Counted from the stretch's first letter, positions 38,275 to 48,633 are shown. The stretch: DNA of 64,000 nucleotides from an uncultured Woeseiaceae bacterium (GCA_947258565.1 CAMYJB010000002.1:209868-273867); one strand, 5' to 3'. Numbers and translations: made by a program. The notes: generated by a model not told the origin, from the sequence alone.

Positions 38275-40453
38275 AAGCACAGAAATCCGCGTTCCCGCCA
38301 ACCAGATTTCCGTAAGCCGGCGCGCAGTCGCCAGCATCGCGGTTGTCGGTAATCCCAACTCCGGCAAGAGTACGCTGTTCAATCGCCTGACCGGATTGCG
38401 GCAGCGTATCGGCAACTACCCCGGCGTCACGGTCGAGCGTCACGTCGGCACGCTCAAGGTTGGCGATAGTTCGCTCGAACTCGTCGATCTCCCCGGCACC
38501 CACGCCCTCAGTGCGCATTCCCTGGAAGAACAGATCGCCGTCGACGTGATCCTCGGGCACATGGAGGGCACGGCAACGCCGGACGGAATACTCGCGGTGG
38601 TCGATGCCACCAATCTTTACCAGGGCCTCTACCTCGTTCAGCAGCTCCTCGAACTCGAAAGACCCCTCGTCGTTGCGCTCACGATGGCCGACGCCGCGGA
38701 AGTCGAGGGCCTGAGAATAGACGTCAGCGGGTTGATTGCGAAACTCGGCGGGGTGCCCGTCTGTCCCGTGGTCGCGACAACCGGCCAGGGTGTGGAAAAG
38801 CTTCGCGCCACCCTTGCGCGGATTACCGAGCTCCCGCCACCCGCGCCCGGCAAGACCTGGCCGGAACTCACAACGGCTGCTCGGGAACTTGCCGCGCTGG
38901 CTCCCGAAGCCACACGTCTCGCGGAGGTCGAGCGGCTGCTGATCGACGGCCCCACGGAAGCCCGGCAGGATTTCCTCGCACGTTTCGGCGACGGTGCCGA
39001 AGTACGATTGCAGGAACTCCGTGACCGGCTGTTCGGTAATGAGCCGCCGCTGGCCACGGAGGCGCGCGTGCGCTACCGCTGGGTTCGCGAAGTGCTCGGC
39101 GAGGTGGTGCAGCAGGCGCCGCCATTTTACGGCTGGCAGGCCCGCGTTACAGCCTGGCTCAATCAGCCCGTGCCGGGAACGATCGGGCTCTTCCTGGTAA
39201 TGGCGATCGTGTTCCAGGCGGTGTTTGCCTGGGCGACGCCGATCATGGATGTCATTGATTCGGCCACGTCGATGCTGGGTGTCCAGGTCAACGCGACACT
39301 CGGTGACGGGGCACTCGCAAGCCTGATCGCCGACGGTGTCATCGCCGGTGTGGGCAGCGTGATCATATTTCTCCCGCAGATCCTGATCCTGTTCCTGTTC
39401 ATCATCCTGCTCGAAGACTCCGGCTACCTGGCTCGTGCCGCCTACCTGATGGATCGCGCGATGCGATCCGTGGGACTGTCCGGGCAGTCGATCATCCCCA
39501 TGATTTCGAGTTTCGCCTGCGCGGTACCCGGCATCATGGCCACGCGGGTCATACCGAACCGGCGCGACCGGATCGCTACCATCCTAGCGGCGCCGTTCAT
39601 GACCTGTTCGGCTCGATTGCCGGTCTATGCGTTGCTGATCGCCGCGTTCGTGCCGGCACAGTCCGTGGCTTTCCTGAACCTGCAGGGCCTCGTGCTTTTC
39701 GGCCTTTACATGTTCGGCATCATCATGGGCATCCTGACCGCGTTGCTGGTTCGCAAGACGGCGCTGCGCGGTCCGAAGCCGCCGTTCGCATTGATGCTGC
39801 CGGAATTCCGTCGCCCCAATCTGCGTACCGTGCTGATGCAGCTGCTGGGCCGGGCCAAAGTCTTCCTGCGTCGCGCCGGCACCGTCATATTCTCGGTCGC
39901 CGTCATCATCTGGGCGCTGGCTTACTACCCGCGTTCCGACGATGTGGCGCCTTTCGTCGAACAGCAGCAGCAGGCGGCGGTGTCCGAGCTGTCCGGCGAA
40001 GACCTCGATGCCGCGCTTGCGCAAATCGACAACCAGGCTGCCGCGATGCAGCTCGAACAGAGCTGGCTCGGGCGCGCCGGCCATTTCGTGGAGCCCGTAT
40101 TCCGGCCGCTGGGCTGGGACTGGCGCGTGTCATCGGCAGTCATAGCTGGGTTTCCTGCGCGTGAAGTGGTGGTTGCCGTGCTCGGAACGGTCTATGCGGT
40201 GGGCGACGAAGCCGACGAGGCGACCTTGTCGGGACGCCTAAAGGCCGCCCGCTGGCCCGACGGCAGTCTCGTCTTCACGTTGCCCATGGTCCTGGGCCTG
40301 CTGGTCTTCTACGCCTGTTGCCTGCAGTGTGTGGCCACGCTCGCCGTTATCCGGCGCGAAACGAACACCTGGCGCTGGCCGGCGTTTGCATGGCTATACA
40401 TGACGGCAGTCGGTTACTTCGGCGCGCTGCTCGTGTACCAGCTCGGAGCCTGA
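38267..40453 (+). CDS. feoB: Ferrous iron transport protein B
   Basis: VGNPNSGKSTLFNRLTG, VDLPGTHALS, EDSGYLARAAYLMDRAMRSVGLSGQSIIPMISSFACAVPGIMATR; GTG start overlapping feoA. Confidence 0.97.
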   Translation: MTKSTEIRVPANQISVSRRAVASIAVVGNPNSGKSTLFNRLTGLRQRIGNYPGVTVERHVGTLKVGDSSLELVDLPGTHALSAHSLEEQIAVDVILGHMEGTATPDGILAVVDATNLYQGLYLVQQLLELERPLVVALTMADAAEVEGLRIDVSGLIAKLGGVPVCPVVATTGQGVEKLRATLARITELPPPAPGKTWPELTTAARELAALAPEATRLAEVERLLIDGPTEARQDFLARFGDGAEVRLQELRDRLFGNEPPLATEARVRYRWVREVLGEVVQQAPPFYGWQARVTAWLNQPVPGTIGLFLVMAIVFQAVFAWATPIMDVIDSATSMLGVQVNATLGDGALASLIADGVIAGVGSVIIFLPQILILFLFIILLEDSGYLARAAYLMDRAMRSVGLSGQSIIPMISSFACAVPGIMATRVIPNRRDRIATILAAPFMTCSARLPVYALLIAAFVPAQSVAFLNLQGLVLFGLYMFGIIMGILTALLVRKTALRGPKPPFALMLPEFRRPNLRTVLMQLLGRAKVFLRRAGTVIFSVAVIIWALAYYPRSDDVAPFVEQQQQAAVSELSGEDLDAALAQIDNQAAAMQLEQSWLGRAGHFVEPVFRPLGWDWRVSSAVIAGFPAREVVVAVLGTVYAVGDEADEATLSGRLKAARWPDGSLVFTLPMVLGLLVFYACCLQCVATLAVIRRETNTWRWPAFAWLYMTAVGYFGALLVYQLGA

Positions 40454-40604
40454 TACGACGCAATGCCCCGCAAGCGGCGATCCGGCCGTCGAGGCTGACG
40501 CTTGAGTCCGTTGCCGGCGGCGACTACGCTTGTTCTACAGCGGTCCGCCGCCGGAGCACCGGTGCACCGGGCCGAACCCACCGGGCAAAAGAGGGGAATT
40601 GCAC

Positions 40605-41204
40605 ATGAAGCAACTGCAAACAACAACGCTACTCGGCGTGGCTGCGGCCACCTTGATGTGCCTGCCGGCGCTTGCCGGCGCCGATAGTCACGGCATGAAA
40701 GCCGTGGCAGAGATCAAGGGCTGCACCGATCCGGACATTTCCGGGACGGCCAAGCTGATGGAGAAGACCAGCGCCGAAGGCATCAAGGAAGTGACCGTCA
40801 AGATGATGGTGGAGGGACTCGCGGACGGCAAACATGCGGTCCACATCCACGAGGTTGGCGCCTGCGAGCCCTGTGGCGCGGCCAAAGGGCACCATGACCC
40901 GGGTCCTTTCGGCCAGTCGCGACCGGACAGCGCTACGGATGACGTGCCCGCAGCGGACATCAATCACCCGTACCACATGGGAGACCTGATCAATATCGAG
41001 GTCAAGAACGGCAAGGGCAAAATGGTGCACACGACCAACCGCGTGACGCTGTCGCCGGGGCGTCTGAGCATCCTGGATGAAGACGGCAGCGCGTTCATCA
41101 TCCACACCAACCCCGATACCTATTGCGACGAAGAATCGGACCTGAAAAAAGGTTGCGCGGGGGGCTCGCGCGACGCCTGCGGGATTATCCGCGCCGCGCA
41201 ATAG
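40605..41204 (+). CDS. sodC: Superoxide dismutase [Cu-Zn]-like exported protein
   Basis: Signal peptide; HAVHIHEVGAC, GHHDPGPFG, HPYHMGDL, SAFIIHTNPD, GGSRDACGII. Confidence 0.88.
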   Translation: MKQLQTTTLLGVAAATLMCLPALAGADSHGMKAVAEIKGCTDPDISGTAKLMEKTSAEGIKEVTVKMMVEGLADGKHAVHIHEVGACEPCGAAKGHHDPGPFGQSRPDSATDDVPAADINHPYHMGDLINIEVKNGKGKMVHTTNRVTLSPGRLSILDEDGSAFIIHTNPDTYCDEESDLKKGCAGGSRDACGIIRAAQ

Positions 41205-41224
41205 TCAGGAATCTTCAGAAGCAA

Positions 41225-41247
41225 CCGGCCCCGCGTATCGGGGCCGG
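41225..41247. terminator. Terminator-like hairpin between convergent sodC and aminotransferase (no U-tract)
   Basis: CCGGCCCCG-cgtat-CGGGGCCGG perfect 9-bp stem. Confidence 0.45.
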
Positions 41248-41261
41248 GCCTGGCTTCCCGA

Positions 41262-42425
41262 TCACAAGCGACTCAGCTTTTCGCACGCCGCTTCCAGCGT
41301 CTCGTCGTCCTTGGCAAAACAGAAGCGCAGGCGGGTGCCGGTGAACGGCTGCTCGCAAAAGACCGTCAGCGGAATCGAGGCGACGCCGAGTTCCTCGGTC
41401 CAGCGTTTTGCAAGCGTGACGTCGTCTGCATCGCTGATGTCGCCGTAGTCCACGATCTGGAAGAACGTGCTGCGCGCAGGGTGCAGCCGGAAACGTGAAT
41501 CTTCGAGCAGGCGGCAAAACAGATCGCGCTTCTCCTCGTAAAAAGCCGGCAGCCTTTCGTGGAACGCCGGGTTGCTTTGCAGGAAATCCGCAAGCGCATG
41601 CTGCACGGGCGTATTGACGGCAAACGTCGTGAATTGATGCACCTTGCGAAACTCGGCGCTCAGTTCCTCCGGAGCCATGCAGTAGCCGACTTTCCAGCCG
41701 GTCGCGTGGTAGGTCTTGCCGAACGACGACACCACCAGACATCGCTCCCACAATTCGTCGACGGACAGGGCGCTGACGTGGGGTTTACCGTCGAACACGA
41801 TGTGTTCGTAAACCTCGTCCGACAGCAGGTATGCCCCAGTGTCCTGCAGCAGTTCGGCCAGCTGCCGGAGATCCTCGGCGGACAGGACCGCGCCCGTCGG
41901 ATTGTGCGGGAAATTGACGATGACGAGCCGGGTCTCGTCGTTGAGCGCGTCTTCGAGGCGCTGCCAGTCGATCGAGAAATCGAAGCCGTTGTCGCTGATT
42001 GCCAGAGGCACGTGTTGCGTGCGCCCACCGGCAAGCGTTACGGCCGGCTCGTACGAGTCGTACGCGGGATCGAACACTATGACCTCGTCACCGGGGCGCA
42101 CGACTGCCTGGATGGCGCTGAACAGTCCTTCGGTCGCGCCCGTACACACGGTAATCTCGGCATCTGCATCGAGGCTGCGCCCCTGCATGCGGGCGACTTT
42201 CCCGGCTATCGCGCGCCGCAGCGACGGCACGCCCGTCATCGGTGCATACTGGTTGGCGCCGCTCCTCAGGTAATGATCAATGCGGTCGATGAGCTCTGCT
42301 GGTGGCTCAAAGCTCGGAAAGCCCTGCGACAGGTTGATGGCCTTGCAGTCCTGTGCCAGCTGGCTCATGACCGCAAAGATCGTCGTGCCTACGTCAGGCA
42401 GCTTGCTCATGAGAGGGCTTTTCAT
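41262..42425 (-). CDS. PLP-dependent methionine aminotransferase-like (YbdL family)
   Basis: AINLSQGFPSFEPPAELIDRI, NFPHNPTGAVLSAEDL, LVVSSFGKTYHATGWKVGYCMAP. Confidence 0.88.
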   Translation of the reverse strand: MKSPLMSKLPDVGTTIFAVMSQLAQDCKAINLSQGFPSFEPPAELIDRIDHYLRSGANQYAPMTGVPSLRRAIAGKVARMQGRSLDADAEITVCTGATEGLFSAIQAVVRPGDEVIVFDPAYDSYEPAVTLAGGRTQHVPLAISDNGFDFSIDWQRLEDALNDETRLVIVNFPHNPTGAVLSAEDLRQLAELLQDTGAYLLSDEVYEHIVFDGKPHVSALSVDELWERCLVVSSFGKTYHATGWKVGYCMAPEELSAEFRKVHQFTTFAVNTPVQHALADFLQSNPAFHERLPAFYEEKRDLFCRLLEDSRFRLHPARSTFFQIVDYGDISDADDVTLAKRWTEELGVASIPLTVFCEQPFTGTRLRFCFAKDDETLEAACEKLSRL

Positions 42426-42568
42426 ATTGCGGCGACAATGACACCGTCGTGAACGGCTTGTCAAACGGCGTATTGCGCGGCCTTATCCGGTATCCGTACG
42501 TTCAATCAGCGGAATTCGTATCTGAATTGAGCTACGCTTTGTTCACAACAAGAACAAGGGGGGTAATC

Positions 42569-44065
42569 ATGGACAGACGACGTTTTCTGCAGTCTTCGAT
42601 TGCAGCCGGTGTGTCGGCTGCTCTGCCGGCATCGCAGGCTTTCGCGGCTTTTCAGGCGCTTACTCAGGTAACCGGCGACGTACGCGCGGTGACGGGCGAG
42701 GGCCGTGAGATTTCACTGGAGCAGGCTGCGGTACAGGAACTGGTGGATAGCCTGCGGGGCAACCTGTTGATGCCGGGTAATCCGGGCTACGACGTGGCTC
42801 GCCGGGTACTCAATGCGTCGATCGACAGGCACCCCGCACTGATCGTCCAGCCGACCGGCGTCGCAGACATTCAGAATGCCGTGACGTTCGCACGGGAGCG
42901 ACGTTTACTGCTCGCCGTCAAATGCGGCGGTCACAGCTTCGCAGGCAAGTCCACCTGCGACGGCGGCATGCAGATCGACCTGTCATTGTTCCGACATGCT
43001 CGCATCGACCCGCAATCGCGCACGGCGTACGTCGCCGGCGGCAGCTTGCTGGCTGCACTCGACCACGAAGCCATGGCGCATGGCCTGGTGACGCCGGCCG
43101 GGACCGTGTCCCATACCGGTGTCGGCGGGCTCAGCACGGCCGGGGGTTTCGGGCGAATATCCCGGCGCTTCGGATTGACGCTCGACAATATCAAGGGCGT
43201 CGATATCGTCACTGCAGACGGCAACCTGGTCCGCGCAAGCGGCGAGGAGAATCCGGAACTCTACTGGGGTGTCCGCGGCGGCGGCGGCAATTTCGGCATC
43301 GTAACCTCGTTCCGGTATGCCCTTCATCCGATGCAGCGCCAGGTCATCGGCGGCGAGGTTGTATTTCCGCTGGACCGGGCGCGCGATCTCATTCGTTTCT
43401 ATGCGGATTTCTCCGTGCAGGCACCCGACGACCTGTATATCGATTTCTACGTCAATGCCACGGCGTCGGGTCAGGGCAGCGGCGCGGGGTTTCACATCTG
43501 TTATTCCGGCCCCGAAAACAAGGCGGAAGCTGTCCTTGCGCCTGTCAGGAAGCTCGGCGAGCCGGCGTTCACCAACCTTGGACCGGTCGATTACGTCGCA
43601 ATCCAGCGCAGCTGGGATTACACCGACTTCCGCAATATCGGCGAATACATGAAAAGCGGCTTCGTCAATGAATATCCCGACAACATGCTGGATGCAGCGA
43701 TTTCCGGATTCGAAGCGGACCCGGGGCGCAATACGATGCTGTATTTCCAGCAGTCCGGTGGCGCGATCGGCCGGGTACCCGTTGCTGCGACCGCATTCCC
43801 TCACCGCAATGCGCTGGCAGCGATGATGGTGCTGGCCAGCTGGCCGCTTGATACAGACGGTTCTCGACACATCGATTACCTGCGGGACTACTGGAGTACG
43901 ATTGAGCCGCGAACGGACGGGTTCTACACGGTCGACGTTGCCAACGAGGCACAGCAGTACGTGAACAACAATTACCAGGGCAACTTCCCGCGGTTGTTAA
44001 AAGTCAAGAAGCAGTACGACCCGGATAATCTCTTCCGGCTTAACGCCAATATTGCACCGGCTTGA
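42569..44065 (+). CDS. Tat-exported FAD-binding oxidoreductase with BBE domain
   Basis: Tat-like MDRRRFLQSSIAAG; KCGGHSFAGKSTCDGGMQIDLS FAD site; C-term YDPDNLFRLNANIAP. Confidence 0.9.
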   Translation: MDRRRFLQSSIAAGVSAALPASQAFAAFQALTQVTGDVRAVTGEGREISLEQAAVQELVDSLRGNLLMPGNPGYDVARRVLNASIDRHPALIVQPTGVADIQNAVTFARERRLLLAVKCGGHSFAGKSTCDGGMQIDLSLFRHARIDPQSRTAYVAGGSLLAALDHEAMAHGLVTPAGTVSHTGVGGLSTAGGFGRISRRFGLTLDNIKGVDIVTADGNLVRASGEENPELYWGVRGGGGNFGIVTSFRYALHPMQRQVIGGEVVFPLDRARDLIRFYADFSVQAPDDLYIDFYVNATASGQGSGAGFHICYSGPENKAEAVLAPVRKLGEPAFTNLGPVDYVAIQRSWDYTDFRNIGEYMKSGFVNEYPDNMLDAAISGFEADPGRNTMLYFQQSGGAIGRVPVAATAFPHRNALAAMMVLASWPLDTDGSRHIDYLRDYWSTIEPRTDGFYTVDVANEAQQYVNNNYQGNFPRLLKVKKQYDPDNLFRLNANIAPA

Positions 44066-44078
44066 GGCGGCTTCCGAC

Positions 44079-44906
44079 TTACTGCGCCGACCAGCCGCCG
44101 TCGACGGGCAGAATCGCGCCCGTGATCGATGCGGCGGCGTCGCTGCAAAGGAAGATGACGAGTTCGGCGATCTCGTCGATCTGGATGAACTTCTTCGTCG
44201 GTTGCGCGGCGAGCATGACATCGCGCACGACTTCATCCTCGGTGATGCCGCGCGCTCGCGCGGTGTCCGTGATCTGCCCGGTAACGAGCGGCGTTTCAAC
44301 GTAACCCGGGGCAATCGAATTCACGGTGATGTTCTGCTGTGCGAGTTCGAGTGCAACGACCTTGGTGAGCCCGGCAACGCCGTGCTTCGCGGCGACATAG
44401 GCCGCTTTGTACGGCGACGCCACCAGCGCGTGCAGGGACGAGATGTTGATGATGCGGCCCCAGCCGGCCGCCTGCATGTGGGGAGTCGCAGCGCTGATCG
44501 TGTGGAATGAGGACGACAGGTTGGTCGCAATGATGTCGTCCCACTTCCCGGGCGGGAAGTCCTGAATCGGCGAAACAAATTGTATTCCCGCGTTGTTGAC
44601 GAGTATGTCGATGGTGCCGAAGGTGCCGACTGCTTCTTCGACCATTGCACTGATCTCGGCCGGCTGAATCATGTTCGCGGGCGAGAAGACGACCTGACCG
44701 GGGCCGGCATCATCGACAGAGCGGACGGCCGCATCGACCTGGCCCTGTTCGCCCAGCCCGTTCACCATGACGTTCGCGCCGGCTGCGGCGAGGCGGCGTG
44801 CAATTCCAAGGCCGATGCCGCTCGTCGACCCCGTGACAACCGAGTTCTTTCCTGCGAGCAAGTCGTTGTTCCCGGTACCCGTATTTCTCACGATCGTTCC
44901 TCTCAC
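44079..44906 (-). CDS. bdhA: 3-hydroxybutyrate dehydrogenase (SDR)
   Basis: GKNSVVTGSTSGIGLGIARRLAAAGANVMVNG, NNAGIQFVSPIQDFP, SPYKAAYVAAKHGVAGLTKVVALE, FIQIDEIAELVIFLCSDAAASITGAILPVDGGWSAQ. Confidence 0.88.
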   Translation of the reverse strand: MRGTIVRNTGTGNNDLLAGKNSVVTGSTSGIGLGIARRLAAAGANVMVNGLGEQGQVDAAVRSVDDAGPGQVVFSPANMIQPAEISAMVEEAVGTFGTIDILVNNAGIQFVSPIQDFPPGKWDDIIATNLSSSFHTISAATPHMQAAGWGRIINISSLHALVASPYKAAYVAAKHGVAGLTKVVALELAQQNITVNSIAPGYVETPLVTGQITDTARARGITEDEVVRDVMLAAQPTKKFIQIDEIAELVIFLCSDAAASITGAILPVDGGWSAQ

Positions 44907-46168
44907 TCTTCCCAGTCTTTAGCGAGCCGTTTCGCGCTGGCGAGGAAAAGAATAGCAGCAATCAGGTAGAAGCTCGTGCCGGTCAATATGGCGTAACGCA
45001 GTGAGTCATCGCCGAAACGGGCCTCGAGATTGTCCGAGATCAGGCCGAGTGCGACGGTACCGGCGCCGATGCCGATCAGGTTGTTGATGAACAGGAAGAT
45101 CGCGGATGCGGTAGCGCGCATCGTCGGTGGAACGACATGCTGGATCGCCGACAAGACCGGGCCCAGCCAGGCGAGCCCGAGACCCGTCGGGATCAGCAAC
45201 GCAAAAAACGTCGTGGTGAGATTCGGCGACAGGATAGCCAGTATGTACAGGGGGACCGTTGCGAGGAACGCGATTGCCGGAATGATGACGTAGTTGCCGC
45301 GTTTGCCGGCGCCGAACCGGTCGGCCATGTAGCCGCCTGCCCAGGTGCCCGCGATCCCGCCGATCAGCAGAATCGAACCGAATACCACGGAGGCCTCGAG
45401 CAATTCCAGTCCGAAGCTGCGCACGAAGAACGAGGGCAGCCAGAAGAACAGGCCGTAACCCATCATCGAAGAGGCTGCGGCGCCGAGCGAGATGATCCAG
45501 AAACTCGGCTTGTGCATCAGCAGCTGGACGATCTGCACGAGCGTCGGTGCTGGCGCGTCCGGACCCTTGGCATCGTACTGGCCGCGCGGCGGCTCCGCGA
45601 CGGTCAGCTTGAATATCGGCGCGACCAGGATGCCGGCGATGCCGACCGCGAAGAACGCGAAGCGCCAATCAATGATCGACGCGATGTAGCCACCGAAGAG
45701 GATTCCCAGCGCGCTGCCGATCGGGATGCCGAAAGAATAGACGCTCAGCGCTCGTGCCCGCTGGTGCGAGGGGAAATAGTCCGAGATCAGCGAGTAGGCC
45801 GGGGCGACGCCGCCGGCTTCGCCGACACCGACACCGAGCCGTGCGAGAAACAACTGCCAGAAGTTGGTGGCCAGGCCGCAGGCGGCGGTCATGCCGCTCC
45901 AGATGGTCAGCGCCGCCGTCATGATCCAGGTGCGCTTCCAGCGATCGGCGAGTATTGCCACCGGGATGCCGAGGCCGGTATAGAAGAGCGCGAACGCCAG
46001 GCCGCCCATGAGGCCGAGCTGCGTGTCGGTTAGGTTGAGATCCGCCTTGATCGGTACGGCGAGGATGCCGACGATCTGGCGATCGATGAAGTTGAAGGTA
46101 TAGACGACGACGAGAATGAACATGACGTAGGCGCGATAGCCCGGCGATTTCGTGTCCATTCTCATCAT
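44903..46168 (-). CDS. MFS transporter
   Basis: Twelve hydrophobic segments; NFIDRQIVGILAVPIKADLNLTDTQLGLMGG and GIPIGSALGILFGG. Confidence 0.9.
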   Translation of the reverse strand: MMRMDTKSPGYRAYVMFILVVVYTFNFIDRQIVGILAVPIKADLNLTDTQLGLMGGLAFALFYTGLGIPVAILADRWKRTWIMTAALTIWSGMTAACGLATNFWQLFLARLGVGVGEAGGVAPAYSLISDYFPSHQRARALSVYSFGIPIGSALGILFGGYIASIIDWRFAFFAVGIAGILVAPIFKLTVAEPPRGQYDAKGPDAPAPTLVQIVQLLMHKPSFWIISLGAAASSMMGYGLFFWLPSFFVRSFGLELLEASVVFGSILLIGGIAGTWAGGYMADRFGAGKRGNYVIIPAIAFLATVPLYILAILSPNLTTTFFALLIPTGLGLAWLGPVLSAIQHVVPPTMRATASAIFLFINNLIGIGAGTVALGLISDNLEARFGDDSLRYAILTGTSFYLIAAILFLASAKRLAKDWEE

Positions 46169-46195
46169 TCTGCCTTGCCTGAGACCGAAGAAGAC

Positions 46196-46234
46196 GCGAC
46201 GGGCCGAAAGAGGGGGAGGCTTCCGGCCCGTCGC
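46196..46234. repeat. Long inverted repeat between MFS and TonB-receptor genes
   Basis: GCGACGGGCCG ... CGGCCCGTCGC, perfect 11-bp arms, 17-nt loop. Confidence 0.7.
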
Positions 46235-46241
46235 GGGACGA

Positions 46242-48599
46242 TCAGAATACGTACTCGACCGTCGCGGTTACAGTCCCAGGCGGGCCATAGAATGCAGTGA
46301 CGTTGCCTTCGAGGCCCAGTGTGGGGAAGTTGTAGCCGGCAACTTTGTATTCTTCGTCGCCAAGGTTCTTGCCGTGTAGCCCGACACGCCAGTGCCCGTC
46401 GTCGTCTTCCCAGACAACGCTGAGATCCCAGAGCGTGAAGGCGTCCTGGTCGAGCAGCTCGTTGGGAAACTCGAACTGGCTCGCTTTGTCACGATAAGCG
46501 AATGACGGGATGAAAAAGAACGTGCCGCCGTTGCCGAACATCGACATCGGACGCTCGTAGGTCATCGCGCCGCTGGCCGTCCACTCCGGCGTATTCTGGA
46601 ATACGGCCTGGTCCGAAACGTCGGTGCCCGTGGCGTCGATGAACTCCGTGTATTCCGCATCGAGCCAGCCGAGCGCCCAGCGGAACGACCAGTTGTCGTT
46701 GGCGCGGAAGCTGCCCTCGAGTTCAACGCCGGGGATTTCGGCCGCGCCGGCATTGGTCGTCACACCCGTAAATGTATCCTCGATGCCGTCACCGGTGGTG
46801 TCGACGCCGACGGAACCGGGGATCTGCACGTCTTCGTAATCTGCGAAAAAGACTGCGATGCTGGACATCAGGCGGCCGTCGAGTGTGTTCGTTCGCCAGC
46901 CCAGCTCGTACGAGGTGACGGTCTCCGGAAGGAACTGCATGAAATCGAAGATCTCTTCCTCGGAAACGACGCCGTCGCCATCGAGATCCGGTGCTGCGGA
47001 GGTCTGGCCGCGCGGATCGAAGCTGCCGCCCTTGAAGCCTTCCGCATACGAAAGGTAAAGCGTGTGCTCGTCGCTCGGGGTCCAGGTGAGCGAGGCGCGT
47101 GGCGTGAACTCCGTCCATTCATCGCTGCCGTTGAAGTCCGACGTCGTGGCGAGCACCTGCGCAGTACCGCCGAAGGTCGGCGATAAGCCGTCACAGTCTG
47201 GATCGAATCCCGGAAGCGGGTCCGGCGGACACCAGAAGGTGCGCCGCAGTACCTGCGAAGAGCGCTTATCCGACGTATAGCGGCCGCCAAGCGAAATGCT
47301 CCAGTAATCGTTCAGGTCGTAGGAGAAGTCCGCGAACAGCGACCAGGTTTCGGTATCCACGTCACCAAACGTGTTGGCGTTCAGACCGGGCACGCCGATC
47401 AACGGGCCAACCTGCGCCAGGACGACGTCGAAGTCGTTGAACGCATTGGCATCGAGGAAGTAGTAACCCATGACGCCGCTCAGGCGGTCGCCGTTGAAGA
47501 GCAGCTGCAGCTCGGTAGAGAACTGCTCGTTCTCGTACACGACCGGCACGTCGAGGTCCGCGGCCGGCAGGCTGTCGAAGTCGATCGGCGACCACGTCTC
47601 GTCCTCACGGTTGGCGATGATCGCCTTCGCGGTCCACGCGTCGCTTAGCTCCCATTCAGCCAGGAACGAGATGCCAGAATTTTCGACATCCTGCTCGGGC
47701 ACATCGAGGCCACCGCGCGTATCGAACACGTCGTCGAGAACCGGATCACCCGAGAACCCGGCCGGGAGCAGCCGGTGGCCGAATTTCGGGCTGGAGGAAT
47801 CCTCGGTGAGGTCGCCGGAGAGGCGCAGGAACAGGCTGTCGGTGACATCCCACTCGGCTGTTGCGCGGAAGCCGAGGATCTCCTTGTCGTATTGTTCACC
47901 ACCGTTGGTGAGATTGTCGCCAAAGCCGTCGTGTGTGAAAGCGGCTACCGTGCCGCCGATGCGAAAGCTATCGGTCAGCGGCGCCGACGCCGTAACCAGG
48001 CCGTCCAGCTGGCTATAGGTGCCGACCGAGCCGCGTACCCTCACCATCGGCTCGGCCTGGATACGACGTGTGACGTACTTGATGGCGCCACCGATGGTGT
48101 TGCGGCCGTACAGTGTACCCTGCGGGCCCCGCAGTACCTCGATACGCTCGACTTCGTACAGGTCGAGTACGGCGGCATGCGGCCGGTTGAAATAGACATC
48201 GTCGACGTAGAGGCCGACGCCTGCCTCGAATCCGGCGACAGGGTCCTGCTGGCCGACGCCGCGAATGAACGCCGTCAGCGTGGTGTTAGTGCCGCGCGAA
48301 ACTTCGAGCGTGACGTTCGGGCTCTGTTTCGCAATTTCGACGATGTTGACAGCACCGACGCGCTCGAGATCGACGCCGCCGAGCACGGAGATGGACAGCG
48401 GAACCTCCATCAGCGATTCCTCGCGACGGCGCGCGGTGGTGACGATGATCTCGTCGATGGCCCCGTCTGCGCTGCTTTGCTGTGCCGCGGCAGGTTCGGC
48501 GACCGCGAACAGCGATAGCGCCGCCGCGGCCAGGCCGGCGCCGGCCAATGCCCGTAGCTGCCGGTCCGGATTGATGGGAATAGTGGTGTCTTTGAACAT
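46242..48599 (-). CDS. TonB-dependent receptor
   Basis: Signal peptide, IDEIIVTTARRREESLMEVPLSISVL, RIEVLRGPQGTLYGRNTIGGAIKYV, C-term TVTATVEYVF. Confidence 0.94.
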   Translation of the reverse strand: MFKDTTIPINPDRQLRALAGAGLAAAALSLFAVAEPAAAQQSSADGAIDEIIVTTARRREESLMEVPLSISVLGGVDLERVGAVNIVEIAKQSPNVTLEVSRGTNTTLTAFIRGVGQQDPVAGFEAGVGLYVDDVYFNRPHAAVLDLYEVERIEVLRGPQGTLYGRNTIGGAIKYVTRRIQAEPMVRVRGSVGTYSQLDGLVTASAPLTDSFRIGGTVAAFTHDGFGDNLTNGGEQYDKEILGFRATAEWDVTDSLFLRLSGDLTEDSSSPKFGHRLLPAGFSGDPVLDDVFDTRGGLDVPEQDVENSGISFLAEWELSDAWTAKAIIANREDETWSPIDFDSLPAADLDVPVVYENEQFSTELQLLFNGDRLSGVMGYYFLDANAFNDFDVVLAQVGPLIGVPGLNANTFGDVDTETWSLFADFSYDLNDYWSISLGGRYTSDKRSSQVLRRTFWCPPDPLPGFDPDCDGLSPTFGGTAQVLATTSDFNGSDEWTEFTPRASLTWTPSDEHTLYLSYAEGFKGGSFDPRGQTSAAPDLDGDGVVSEEEIFDFMQFLPETVTSYELGWRTNTLDGRLMSSIAVFFADYEDVQIPGSVGVDTTGDGIEDTFTGVTTNAGAAEIPGVELEGSFRANDNWSFRWALGWLDAEYTEFIDATGTDVSDQAVFQNTPEWTASGAMTYERPMSMFGNGGTFFFIPSFAYRDKASQFEFPNELLDQDAFTLWDLSVVWEDDDGHWRVGLHGKNLGDEEYKVAGYNFPTLGLEGNVTAFYGPPGTVTATVEYVF

Positions 48600-48633
48600 G
48601 TCAGCCCCCTTGGTGCTTGATGCGTGTCTGAAA

